This document shows, in pieces, positions 1 through 10,801 of a stretch of DNA of 64,000 nt. A program made the translations under genes and the position numbers. How positions within the stretch are numbered: position 1 is the stretch's first letter; the number at the start of each line of letters is the position of its first letter. A model generated the notes under the pieces. That model searched no databases. It saw only the letters and a list, made by a program, of their open reading frames with translations, and was not told where the DNA came from. This DNA comes from Hygrocybe punicea (lineage: Eukaryota; Basidiomycota; Agaricomycetes; Agaricales; Hygrophoraceae), in contig OY744461.1 of NCBI GenBank assembly GCA_963556145.1, forward strand, positions 930,001 to 994,000, in the 5' to 3' direction.

Positions 1-639
1 CATCATCGGGGGTTGTGACAACAACTTTGGGTTCACCACCATCAAGCCCCTCATCCTCATCATCCCCAAGACCATCCGCGGCAAAACTACCCCTCGCTGC
101 TGAAGGCATGAGAGTCTCAACTTTGTTGAGCCATGTCCATCCCGACGTCTTGAATGGCTTCATAAGTGTATGGTTAGTGGTCTGTAAAATTGTTTCAAAC
201 GGTGATTAAATGAGAATTACGGTCAGATTTACCTTTACTGCAATGAAGGCATCCCATGCATTCTCCTCAGCAGATGTACTGATATTCACACCCTTATCAT
301 CATCCCAGGAGAACCCAGAGAGAGATTTATAATATTGAATGGCATTGTATGTCGCTTTCAACTGAATTGGTTGAGAACATAGCCATTTAGGTAATAGAAA
401 ACACTCACCCCGGCCCATTTGGTCTTGCACTTCTCGCCTGTTTTTGCAAGCCCAGTTTTTGTGTGTGGCACGAGAGATTCAGCTGCTCGATTGAAAGTAG
501 CATCCTTGAAATTGTTTCCATCTCCAGCCTCACTTCGGTGTGCAATAAGATACTCGATAAGACAAAGGGTTTCTTCATCATTCCACACTGCTCGTTTGGT
601 GGGCTCCTTCTCTTTTCCCTTGTCCTTTTTGGGAGCCAT
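1..639 (-). CDS. Myb/SANT-like DNA-binding domain protein (3' end off window)
   Basis: The model reads exons 639-409, 361-233 and 181-1, with introns of 47 and 51 bases (GTGAGT and GTAAAT donors, AG acceptors), all in phase 0, giving about 180 visible residues. The start is the ATG at 639, giving MAPKKDKGKEKE, a basic leader. It is followed by a tryptophan-spaced helical domain (RAVWNDEETLCLIEYL, then KCKTKWAG, SGFSWDDDKG, AWDAFI and a later TSGWTWLNK), the pattern of the Myb/SANT-like domain (Pfam Myb_DNA-bind_3) that accompanies Harbinger-type transposons and is multicopy in Agaricomycetes. The visible end becomes Asp/Glu-rich. No stop interrupts it. The role is inferred to be DNA binding; it could be transposon-derived or domesticated. 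The protein continues beyond base 1. Confidence 0.75.
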
Positions 640-848
640 GAGGAAGTACTGGGTGAGGAGGGAGACAAGGTGCACTATGGCAGTTCGGAAGCGATGTCTG
701 CGGTGAGCAACGTTTCCTGAAGCCACGGAATCCATCTTATCGATACTGTGACGATGTATTTTACATTGAAACTCAGCAAGTTCGCTGCTCAGTTAGACCC
801 GAGCTGTACAGCATTACGGTTGAACGTTACGGGCTACCGAACAGGCTC
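640..848. other. spacer, no gene seen
   Basis: This is the short upstream region of the Myb/SANT-like gene, up to the first foldback repeat. No recognisable feature was found apart from presumptive promoter DNA. Confidence 0.4.
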
Positions 849-1515
849 TAAGGGCTATCTACTCCTAGTATTATATTTGGATAATATTTGGTGTTTGGTG
901 ACTTGTGGATGAAACAAAAGGTAAACCAGTACTTTTTGACACCCAAAATGATATTGTCAAATTATGCCATCAAATGAGCTCATATGAAAAAGATTGTAGG
1001 GAGAAAATTCTTCAGTTTTTCAAGGGCTAGAAGTACAAATACTGTGTTTTCCTTCATTTTTGTCCTTGGAACCAACATTTAAAATTCATGCAATATTTCA
1101 AGCCTGCTGCAGACAAACATAGTACAGATGCAATGTTGGCTCCAAGGACAAAAATGAAGGAAAACACGGTATTTGTACTTCTAGCCCTTGAAAAACTGAA
1201 GAAGTTTCTCCCTACAATCTTTTTCATATGGGCTCATTTGATGGCATAATTTGACAATATCATTTTGGGTGTCAAAAAGTACTGGTTTACCTTTTGTTTC
1301 ATCCACAAGTCACCAAACACCAAATATTATCCAAATATAATAATAGGAGTAGATAGCCCTTAAGAAATAGTACAACTTTCCCTCCATAACCATCTCAATC
1401 CATACAGTATTTCATGACATACAAGATTCAGCACTGGAAATTCCACTAAGTCCAAATTTCTCAATTGATGAAAAAAAATCCAGTTACTGCCATGAATTAC
1501 TAAAACAGCTGTAAA
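849..1515. mobile_element. truncated foldback (palindromic) repeat, family FB-A
   Basis: Bases 849-1076 reappear as reverse complement at about 1131-1362 with only scattered mismatches, leaving a loop of about 55 bases. The outer right arm (1363-1515) has no partner on the left, so the left end is truncated. A full-length relative lies at 56666-57485 and shares the arm sequence, including the outer end AAAACAGCTGTAAA. There is no coding capacity, so this is a MITE-like foldback element. Confidence 0.8.
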
Positions 1516-2223
1516 TAGTCAGTAGAATAAATGAACAAGATAAATAGAATACTTACCTGGGGTGCTCTGGCATCCGCACCCATTGTCGTGTCGTTGTTGA
1601 AAACAACAAGTGTTGTTGAACTCGCGCGCAAGAATTTCAACCGGAATTTGCCGATATCCAAAACAGGGTCGAGTTGCCATATAGGGAAGGGTGGCTGGAT
1701 TTTCTTATTATTATTATATATACTACAACACCTCAATGGCCAGGGCAAGACCCTGAAGAGATGTAGGTATAATATACCTACTCTGAGAGGAGTTTTTGTA
1801 TTTTATTTTATTTTATATTGGGAGATATTCACAATGCATTTTATGCCTCTGCCAAAATTGGACTCTTAAACAGCTAACTTTGCGAGTACACGTCTGAAAA
1901 TTTCAAAATTAATTCTAGGAGTACTAAGGAAGGTGTACATTGTGTTCCAGACAAGTGCCTGGTAGTTGGTGTGGCAGGGAATGTGTTGGAGCCAAAATGT
2001 GATGAACTTGTCACTCACCTTCCATTCATGATTGTGTCTGCTTATACGGACTTTTGATTGTCCGCAAAGCTCCAAATTAATTTTGGCTACAACACATTCC
2101 TTGCCCACACCAACTACCATGGGGCACTTGTCTGGAACACAATGTACACCTTCCTTAGTACTCCTAGAATTAATTTTGAAATTTTCAGACGTGTACTCGC
2201 AAAGTTAGCTGTTTAAGGGTCCA
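1513..2223. repeat. foldback repeat FB-B, end of left contig
   Basis: A unique-looking arm (1513-1865) is followed by a palindrome of about 355 bases (1866-2220), whose two halves begin and end with CAGCTAACTTTGCGAGTACA and its complement. Bases 1529-2223 appear identical to 2424-3118 on the other side of the N gap. ORFs here are by-products of the repeat. The arm contains a TA-rich stretch and a splice-donor-like AG/GTAAGT on the reverse strand. Confidence 0.8.
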
Positions 2224-2423
2224 NNNNNNNNNNNNNNNNNNNNNNNNNNNNNNNNNNNNNNNNNNNNNNNNNNNNNNNNNNNNNNNNNNNNNNNNNNNNN
2301 NNNNNNNNNNNNNNNNNNNNNNNNNNNNNNNNNNNNNNNNNNNNNNNNNNNNNNNNNNNNNNNNNNNNNNNNNNNNNNNNNNNNNNNNNNNNNNNNNNNN
2401 NNNNNNNNNNNNNNNNNNNNNNN
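2224..2423. other. assembly gap, exactly 200 N
   Basis: The gap is exactly 200 N, which is a placeholder length. The 695 bases before it repeat as the first 695 bases after it, so the true gap size is probably negative (overlapping contigs). Confidence 0.95.
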
Positions 2424-3445
2424 AAATGAACAAGATAAATAGAATACTTACCTGGGGTGCTCTGGCATCCGCACCCATTGTCGTGTCGTTGTTGAAAACA
2501 ACAAGTGTTGTTGAACTCGCGCGCAAGAATTTCAACCGGAATTTGCCGATATCCAAAACAGGGTCGAGTTGCCATATAGGGAAGGGTGGCTGGATTTTCT
2601 TATTATTATTATATATACTACAACACCTCAATGGCCAGGGCAAGACCCTGAAGAGATGTAGGTATAATATACCTACTCTGAGAGGAGTTTTTGTATTTTA
2701 TTTTATTTTATATTGGGAGATATTCACAATGCATTTTATGCCTCTGCCAAAATTGGACTCTTAAACAGCTAACTTTGCGAGTACACGTCTGAAAATTTCA
2801 AAATTAATTCTAGGAGTACTAAGGAAGGTGTACATTGTGTTCCAGACAAGTGCCTGGTAGTTGGTGTGGCAGGGAATGTGTTGGAGCCAAAATGTGATGA
2901 ACTTGTCACTCACCTTCCATTCATGATTGTGTCTGCTTATACGGACTTTTGATTGTCCGCAAAGCTCCAAATTAATTTTGGCTACAACACATTCCTTGCC
3001 CACACCAACTACCATGGGGCACTTGTCTGGAACACAATGTACACCTTCCTTAGTACTCCTAGAATTAATTTTGAAATTTTCAGACGTGTACTCGCAAAGT
3101 TAGCTGTTTAAGGGTCCAATTTTGGCAGAGGCATAAAATGCATTGTGAATATCTCCCAATATAAAATAAAATAAAATACAAAAACTCCTCTCAGAGTAGG
3201 TATATTATACCTACATCTCTTCAGGGTCTTGCCCTGGCCATTGAGGTGTTGTAGTATATATAATAATAATAAGAAAATCCAGCCACCCTTCCCTATATGG
3301 CAACTCGACCCCGTTTTGGATATCGGCAAATTCCGGTTGAAATTCTCACGCGCGAGTTCAACAACGACACGACAACGGGTGTGGCTGCCAGAGCACCTCA
3401 GGTAAGTATTCTATTTATCTTGTTCATTTATTCTACTGACTATTT
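2424..3445. mobile_element. full foldback element FB-B (arm-palindrome-arm)
   Basis: Arm 2424-2760, central palindrome 2761-3115, and an inverted arm 3118-3445 make the whole block one large palindrome. The arms match except for substitutions and a roughly 20-base insertion in the left arm, within the run of TTGTTG repeats. No transposase is present. Confidence 0.8.
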
Positions 3446-4362
3446 AAACAATTGTAGGTTTTTTTTCCTGCACCCTTGTGCCAAACGAATGCGAACAACG
3501 CAACAGCAACAAGTGGACGCGGATGTGGGTGACAAGGAGACGGCGGACACAGGATGACACAGGATGACTGGAACGCGGACGACGGGGTAAACGAACGAAC
3601 GTGACGACGGCACGAAAGGGGAATACGACGACAGGAATTGGTGTTATGTGAATGTTTGTTTCACCAAGAATTACTGGAGTTGACTTTGTTCAGGTACCTT
3701 CTTGTTGTTTGTGGGTTTCTAATATTTAAATAACCTATCAGGAAGGGGTTTGTGGGTATATGTACTATATGAATCAATAGAATGTAATAGTGAGGTCTCT
3801 TCAATTAAGAATTGAGACTTTGAGTAGGTATGAATAGCAATTGGATGTGTGATGTACTGAAAATACTAATATTCACTACTGGAATATAAAATATGAACTA
3901 ATGAATACTGATAACATTATTCACCAGTTGAATATGAACTGTTTTGGCTAGAGGGCCTATTCAATCAAGAGTATCTCTGGGTATTATAATATCTGACTTA
4001 AATCCGAAGCTTCAAACGCACATTGGCTACTAGTTCAGGGATATCTTTAATACCTTTTGAATACTCTGTTTTGTTTAGGATGAAACCTTAACCTTAGAAG
4101 TGTATCTAGCTGACTAATGCTGACTAATGCTGACTAACAAATTGAGTGAACTGAGTGAATTCTCCTTAATGACAAGGGGAACTCAGAGAATGATAGAATA
4201 AGAGTGAACTAGACTGGATTGCAAGCACTAGCCACTACAATGAGTAACTACTAGTACTAAGAGAATGAGGGATCACACTGTGTGAACCCAACTAAGAGTG
4301 ACTACTGAGTGGTGAGGGGGGAAATCCTACTGACTACTGGAATTTGGGGGCCCTATTTATAC
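3446..4362. other. AT-rich intergenic DNA, no gene
   Basis: Bases 3460-3600 are low-complexity (GACGACGG-type). The rest is AT-rich, with short direct repeats such as three copies of CTGACTAATG near 4113-4138. No coding region is recognised. Confidence 0.4.
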
Positions 4363-4696
4363 TGTTGGAGAACAATGGGGGACTGAGAACAATGGGAAAG
4401 TGGGAACAATAGGACTGAGTCATGAGAACAATGGATGGCATCAAAGAGGCTGTGAACAATGGGCTCTATCTCCATTTGTACTGTTTAGAACAAAGGACTG
4501 CTTAGAACAATAGACCATTGTCTTTATGTAAGCAGACTATCACAATCACTCTCTGATGCATCCTATCTTATCATTATCTTATCATCCTCTTGTTCACATC
4601 TTATCTAATCATTTCCCATTATCTAGCTGAGCCGCTTTTGATCAATACAAGTAAACAAGATTTGTAATCAATCCATTACTGCTAATATAGGTAACA
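4363..4696. repeat. possible solo LTR (copia-like), weak
   Basis: The segment begins TGTTGGAG and ends GTAACA, giving TGTT...AACA termini as in copia-type LTRs. It contains several copies of GAACAATGG in its first 110 bases and repeated TTATC motifs. No target-site duplication is visible (TATAC versus ATGCT), so the ends may be wrong. Confidence 0.25.
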
Positions 4697-4994
4697 ATGC
4701 TAGTTGGGCTTGTCTCCTTGCACGCACAAGACAGAGAAATATATAATAAATACTAATGAGTGGGGGATGTGCCTCTGTGCACCATACATAAACGGCTATG
4801 TCTGGGCATTACTAGTGAAGCCATAATAAATGATATAAAGGTAAGCATATATGCTATTTGTGCCTGTTCACTAGCATGCGTAATGTGGAAAGGCATAGAA
4901 TGGGTACTAATGAGTGTAGGTGTGCATCCATAGTGTTGCACTTAAATATCTAAGTCCGTGGTCCGATGGTAAACCCATGACATTACACCCAAAA

Positions 4995-5965
4995 ACACTT
5001 TGGGTCATGACACCGGGAACCACGACAACGGGCAGGGGCAACGAATACGAGGACATCGGGCACGGGCACGGGCACGGGCATGGGGACGATGGAAACAAGG
5101 ACGACCAGGACAGCAGAATGGGACGACGGAGACCACGGAGCCCAACGATGACAACGGTGGCCCCACCAACGCCAACAGGCTGGCCAACGCCCAACAACGA
5201 CGATGACGGTGTAGAGGTGGGATGGACTCGGGGGAGGGACTCAAGGGACTCGGGAGAGGCTCAGGTCAACGGAACATGGATGTATCAAGCTGAGGAGTGC
5301 TACCACAGGAACTGCTATCTAAGGAAACCAACTGTGGGAGCCTCTGTCACGTGATCCACTACTACAATGGCCCCACCATGCCCAACAGGGCGGCCAATGC
5401 CCAACCATAACAACGACAGCCCCATTAACGCCCTAAAGACCCCCAACGAAGACGGTGGCCTCAACACTGCCCAAGCCACACCCAACAGGGCCGCCAATGC
5501 CCCACCAATGCCCCAAAGCTGCCAACACCCAACAACGATGGTGACGGCCTCACAAAGGCCCCCAACAACGACGGCGGCCCCAACAACGCCCAAGCCACAC
5601 CCAACAGGGCCGCCAACGCCCAATGATGACGGCGATGGCCCCAAAGGGCCGTCAACGACGGTGGCGGCCTCACCAATGCCCAGCAGGGCCGCCAACAACG
5701 GCAATGGCCCCACCGACGCCCTAAGGGGCCCCCAGCCAATGCCCAAGGGTGACGATGGCCCCACCAACACCCGACGACGATGATGGCCCCACCAACACCC
5801 AACGACAATGGCGACGGTCCCACCAATGCCCTGAAGGGCCCCCAGCCAACGCCCAACGATGACAGTGGCCCCACTGACGCCCAACACGGCCCAACAACGA
5901 TGGCGATGGCCCTCATGGCCCCAACGATGAGCCCACCAGTAGGGCACCAACACCTCGCGAAACAC
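4995..5965. repeat. GC-rich degenerate repeat tract
   Basis: About 970 bases are built from imperfect copies of units such as CAACGCCCAA, ACGATGGC and GGCCCCACC. Because the units are mostly free of stops, ORFs stay open in several frames on both strands (138-216 codons). None resembles a protein, so I treat them as compositional. Confidence 0.6.
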
Positions 5966-6061
5966 ACCGCCGCATCAATTGATGCGTGTGCCGGCTTTGC
6001 AAGGTATGTAGCCTTCTTACTGGGTGTGGGACTGATGCCACCGGCATCAAAAATGAACTGA

Positions 6062-6975
6062 ATGTTCCCTTATAATAAACTTAAATATATATGATTGCTT
6101 AGAATAAAATTACAACTATACTAGGACCTTTAAAGCCACCAACCCCAGACCCATGCCCAAGGATAGTGGAGAGGCTCCCCACTGGTGACAGTCAAGGCTA
6201 GATTTGAATGCTCACAACCATCCAGAGGCTGCACCCAAACCAGGACTTCCATGCCCTGGCATCAAGCAGAGAAATTCGGCTCTCTCTGCTGGGGTGAGTG
6301 GACTGGAAGTCGAAGAGCACTGAGGCCAAACACGAAGGTTTCGGGGTTTTTAATTGAAACTGAACAATCACATGATCTTAAACATGTGATTTTTGACGTG
6401 GCTAATTCCCAATCACATGACCTTAAACATGTGATTTTTGATGTGGGAATTATGAGTTTACTCAAAGTCTGAGTTACTACATTAGCAATCTTGCACAAAC
6501 TCTGTTTCAACTTTCTGAAGTTCATTCAAGCCTCTCTGATCTCTCTGATCTCTCTTACCCACTCTTACCCTCTAGTCTACCACATACTGAACAATTGCCT
6601 GAGCTACTGAGGAAATTCAGACAATTCTCAAGGCCACTACAACAAATATGTTCCTACCACAAACTGCTAATATTTTTGGAAAAAGAATAGTGCAAAGGAG
6701 GACTTGTTAAAATTGTTCTACTTGTACTGAGATTGAAGGAATGGGGAATTCAAATTCATGGGAAGGCAGCTCATGAAAAATGGATAAAAGTTCAGCTAGA
6801 GGTAAAGTCAGTGTTTCAGAAAATTCTATCTGCTGAAAAATTGTGAGTGATTATTGGTGGATATGGTCAATAAAAACACTAATATCAGAAATTAGAAAGG
6901 AGTCTAAAATGCATATAGATTAAGAAGAGGCAAATGAGGAGGGCCATCAAAAAAGAAATGACAAGGCATACATAT
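6062..6975. other. no gene; twin hairpin motif inside
   Basis: The DNA is AT-rich and noncoding. At 6366-6446 a 45-base unit occurs twice. Each copy contains AATCACATG followed about 8 bases later by its complement CATGTGATT, so each can form a small hairpin. Confidence 0.45.
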
Positions 6976-7341
6976 TTATTGCTATTTGCAGGTATTTTGG
7001 CACATGTGAAATAATCACAAGATTTGGATGTTTTCAACATCAAAATTTAACTCCTTCAGTTTTCAGCAGAATCAGATGATTAGATTGGCTCTCTTGTAGA
7101 GCAATAACAAATGCATAAAAATCCACATGTTGAATATAGTCATTTATAAGCCAAACTGAGTATATATCAAACAAATTATTTCATTTGTATTACTAGCAGC
7201 TAGGAATCAGAATGTACTGCAATTTTGCCTATCTAATCACCTGATCCTGCTCAAACCTGAAGGAGTTAAAATTGAAATGTTGAAAACATCATAAATTTGT
7301 GATTATATTACATGTGCCAAAATAACTGCAAACAGTAATAA
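6976..7341. mobile_element. small foldback (MITE-like) element
   Basis: The left arm from 6976 (TTATTGCTATTTGCAGG) is repeated inverted up to 7341. The arms are about 115 bases each with moderate divergence, around a central part of about 130 bases. No coding capacity and no clear target duplication were seen. Confidence 0.65.
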
Positions 7342-7626
7342 TTTCTCTACAAGTGATGAGCAGAAATAGGGGTTCTATCATTCTGTGAATGTAATGAGAA
7401 TAGAAACATGAAATATGGAACTTATAAATTGTATGTTGAAGTATATGATACTTTGTGAAGAATACACAGTGATATTATCTTTTTTGATGAATATAAATCT
7501 GGAAATAGCAGAAAATAAATAGTGAATTAATTATATAAACCAAACAATAATCTTCACCAGAAAATTTGCATTTGTGGAGGTGCATCAGCCTAGAAAATAG
7601 TGGGTGCAGGAGATATGCTGATAACA

Positions 7627-8035
7627 TCAGCCTAGGCCATCCCAGTGGGGCCTGAAGTTATCCTGGGAAATCAGCCTAGATCATCCCAGTTGGGTCAGGA
7701 TATATCCTGAGAAAATCAGCCTGAACCATGTCAGTTGGACCAGGATATATCCTGAGAACCTCAGCCTAGACCATGTCAGTTGGGCCAGGATATATCCTGA
7801 GAAAATCAGCCTAGACCATGTCAGTTGGGTTAGGATATATCCTGATAGCATCAGCCTGAACCATGTCAGTTGGGTCAGGATATATCCTGATAGCATCAGC
7901 CTGAACCATGTCAGTTGGACCAGGATATATCCTGAGAAAATCAGCCTGAACCATGTCAGTTGGGTCAGGATATATCCTGAGAAAATCAGCCTGAACCATG
8001 TCAGTTGGGCCAGGATATATCTCAGCCTGATTCAG
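7627..8035. repeat. 45-base minisatellite, about 9 units
   Basis: The motif CAGCCT recurs at 7672, 7717, 7762, 7807, 7852, 7897, 7942 and 7987, exactly 45 bases apart, within units containing CATGTCAGTTGG and CAGGATATATCCTGA. As 45 is divisible by 3, two reverse frames stay open as 15-residue peptide repeats. It lies just upstream of the hAT transposase remnant. Confidence 0.9.
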
Positions 8036-8102
8036 CTATCCCCAAGTCAGTTGGGTGATCTCATTTTCAGGCATCCCATCTCAGTTGGTAATATCTTGCT
8101 GA

Positions 8103-10682
8103 ATGCCCTGTAATAGGACTATCCATGCAACGAATCCGAACCACCAGATTGTGAAATTTACTATCAAGACATCCACCGGGACTCTTTGTTGTCATTTGAT
8201 GGAGGAGCACATGGACATTTGGGTATCCCGTTGTGATGAGTTCGGGGTCGATATAAAGGCGAGGAGTGCCCAGGCTGCCCTGCATGAATATCGAAAGGGC
8301 AAAGGGCAATCAACAGGACCGGTGCCACAAGGACGGACTCCATTCTCAAGGGAAGCTTTTGTTGATGCAATCGTCCAGTTCATCATTGGGGATGATCAAG
8401 TATATTTTTATATGGTTTTATATTCCTGTATTGATGAGATATTATGATTTCAGTCATTCAACGTTGTTGAATCACCGCACCTGCATGCAATTTTCCTGAT
8501 GCTTCGAGAGGAACTCTGGGAGTCAGATATTCCTGGTAGAACCACGATTTGTAAATGCATCGAAGAGACACTTCAAGAACATTTAGATCAACTAAGTCGG
8601 GACATGCAGGTCAGTGCAGCTGCTACCTACTTTCTGGACAATCTTATTAATGGAGGAACAGCATTCTTTAGGGAAAATTTCATTCACAATGGACATGTGG
8701 TCTGATCCGAATCGCTCACCTTTCATGGCCGTCACCGCTCATTGGATACAATCATGTACCGAAGAAACCCCGAGTGGCCTTCAACACATTCTCAAATTAC
8801 ATTCTGACTTAGTGGGATTTCATCATGTTCCTGGGCGACATGATGGTGAACATCTTGCCCATGTATTCATCTATGTTACCGCTCGGCTTCTGATTACTGA
8901 TAAGGTATTCAATTTTTTCCTAGTATTCTCATTGACACTCATCCTTTTAGATCGGATGGATCACTCTCAACAATGCTTCAAACAACGATACATTCATGGC
9001 CATGTTGGAACGTGAACTTCGACGACGAAAAATCAAATTTCACAAAACTGAATGTCAAATTAGGTATGTGATATGATATTGTTGCTGCACTGTAATTACT
9101 AATGCTCTTTGCCTCCAGATGTTTTCCTCACATCGTCAATCTTGCCTGCAAGGCCGTGCTAGCGGCAATCACCAATCTCAATTATGTTGCTGAAACTGCC
9201 AAAGACTTTTACCCTTCAAACTTCTTGGAAGGACTTGACCGAGATCCAATTGCGACAGTTCGGTCTCTCATTGGTGCGGTGTGTCTCTCTTTTGATTTCT
9301 TGTACAGCAGCTTACTGTTTGGTGCGCAAACATTAATTTATACTAGATACGATCATCTTCTCTGCGCCGACAATATTTTTCATCATTGTTCGAGAGACTA
9401 GAGCGGAAAGAGCTTCAGCTTCTACGTGACATGGAAGTGAGGTGGTCTTCAACACTCCTCATGATTGAACGAGCCATCGACCTTCAAGAAGTATTTTTCT
9501 TTCTAATTTTCATGGCCAATGTTGACTTGGTTACCTAGGTTCTTGACACCTTCCTCGAAAGCTGGGAATTTGTTGAATTACGCAAGTTCAAGCTTGATGA
9601 ATCCGACTGGGATGCTCTTCAAAAATTTTATTCTATTCTCCAGGTTAGTGTATTTGATTGTTGCTTTTGTATATAACACATTATCATTGTCAGATTCCAC
9701 ACACATTCCAACAAATATTATCACATGAGAAGACTCCAACATTATGTCACGCTGTACCTGCATTTGAAGCAATGCTCAATGTCTGGAAAGTACATCAAGA
9801 TGAGAATCTGGAAACTTCTGATATCGTTCAACATGGGATCGACAAACTCGAATCATATAGTAGCCGAACTGACATGGTCTCTGCTTATACACTGGCTATG
9901 AGTTCGTATTTCATTGATCCTTTACTTTTGCTAACCAGTTTTCTTCCCCAGTTCTGGATCCGTCTGTCAAATTGATGTGGTTCGAGGAGTACCAGCCAGA
10001 ACGGATTGATTGGGTGAAGGAGTTGTTTATTAATGCCGTATGTACCAACATTTTTGCTTTTATCAGCTGCATTACTCTATCTTATGTAGCTTCGCCCATA
10101 TGACGCCATCTCTAATACTGGAACTGAGGCCCCTACCGTAAACAATGCAGATCCACCTGCCATACGGCCATGTCTGACTGCAAGAGACATCCTTGGCCTC
10201 AACCATAATCGAAATCACTCGGCTGCGCAATGGGCAATTGAGGGCGAAGCTGCAGCATACCTTCGTGATACACAACCAACAACAAATAGTCTTTTATACT
10301 GGCAGGTATGTGAGGTCAATGACGGGTGTATCCTTTTCATGCTAAATATGGGCAGGACTAGGAAAATCAACTTCGCTATCCAAGAATTTTTCCTCTCGCC
10401 ATGGACATTTTGCCGATACAAGCTTCAGCAGTACCTTGTGAACAGGTATTCTCATCAAGCAAGGAGACCATGACAGCATGACGAAATCGCATTTCACCAG
10501 AATTAATGGAAGCGCTTCAACTTTTGAAGTATTCCTTTCGGCAGGGAAGAGGTCTTAACTTTACTGATGGTCTGGATTGGGGTCAGGAGCTTCAAGAGTT
10601 GGAGACTTATGATGACGCACAGATACAACTCCCGGAAGATATTCATTCGTTCATTCAATGTCTCACAGAAAAGCTTCAGTGA
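8103..10682 (+). pseudogene. hAT-family transposase, decayed
   Basis: The gene is multi-exon. Exons 8103-8398, 8454-8609, 8662-8904 and 8951-9063 splice in frame, with further exons to 10682. An HLMEEH element near the N-terminus fits a BED-type zinc finger (its early part may be lost into the minisatellite). A GKISFTMDMWSDPN block is typical of fungal hAT transposases. The C-terminus carries PCEQVFSSSKET and RNRISPELMEALQLLKY, the hAT dimerisation region. An in-frame TGA (10479-10481) sits between the two halves of the latter, where arginine is usual. The enzyme would have cut and pasted hAT DNA. Its terminal repeats were not located, though a hAT-type terminus lies at 14041-14179. Confidence 0.85.
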
Positions 10683-10801
10683 AATGAATAGTCCATTTTT
10701 CATGATACAGTATTGATAGTCAGAGATCTACATGAATGGTAAGGAAAATGTAACGGCACAAGAAAAAAAAACGAGATGGGCAAGGCATGAGACCAACCAA
10801 G

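Noticed and set aside
1531..3557. Repeated 84-152-codon ORFs around the N gap
   Set aside because: They arise from palindromic foldback sequence and, in one case, run through the N stretch.
5315..5965. 216-codon reverse ORF in the GC-rich tract
   Set aside because: Open because of the repeat units; Gly/Val/Trp-rich without domain, and several other frames are open as well.
7627..8035. CRISPR-like spacing of repeats
   Set aside because: The units are contiguous and similar over their whole length, with no variable spacers; it is a minisatellite in a eukaryote.
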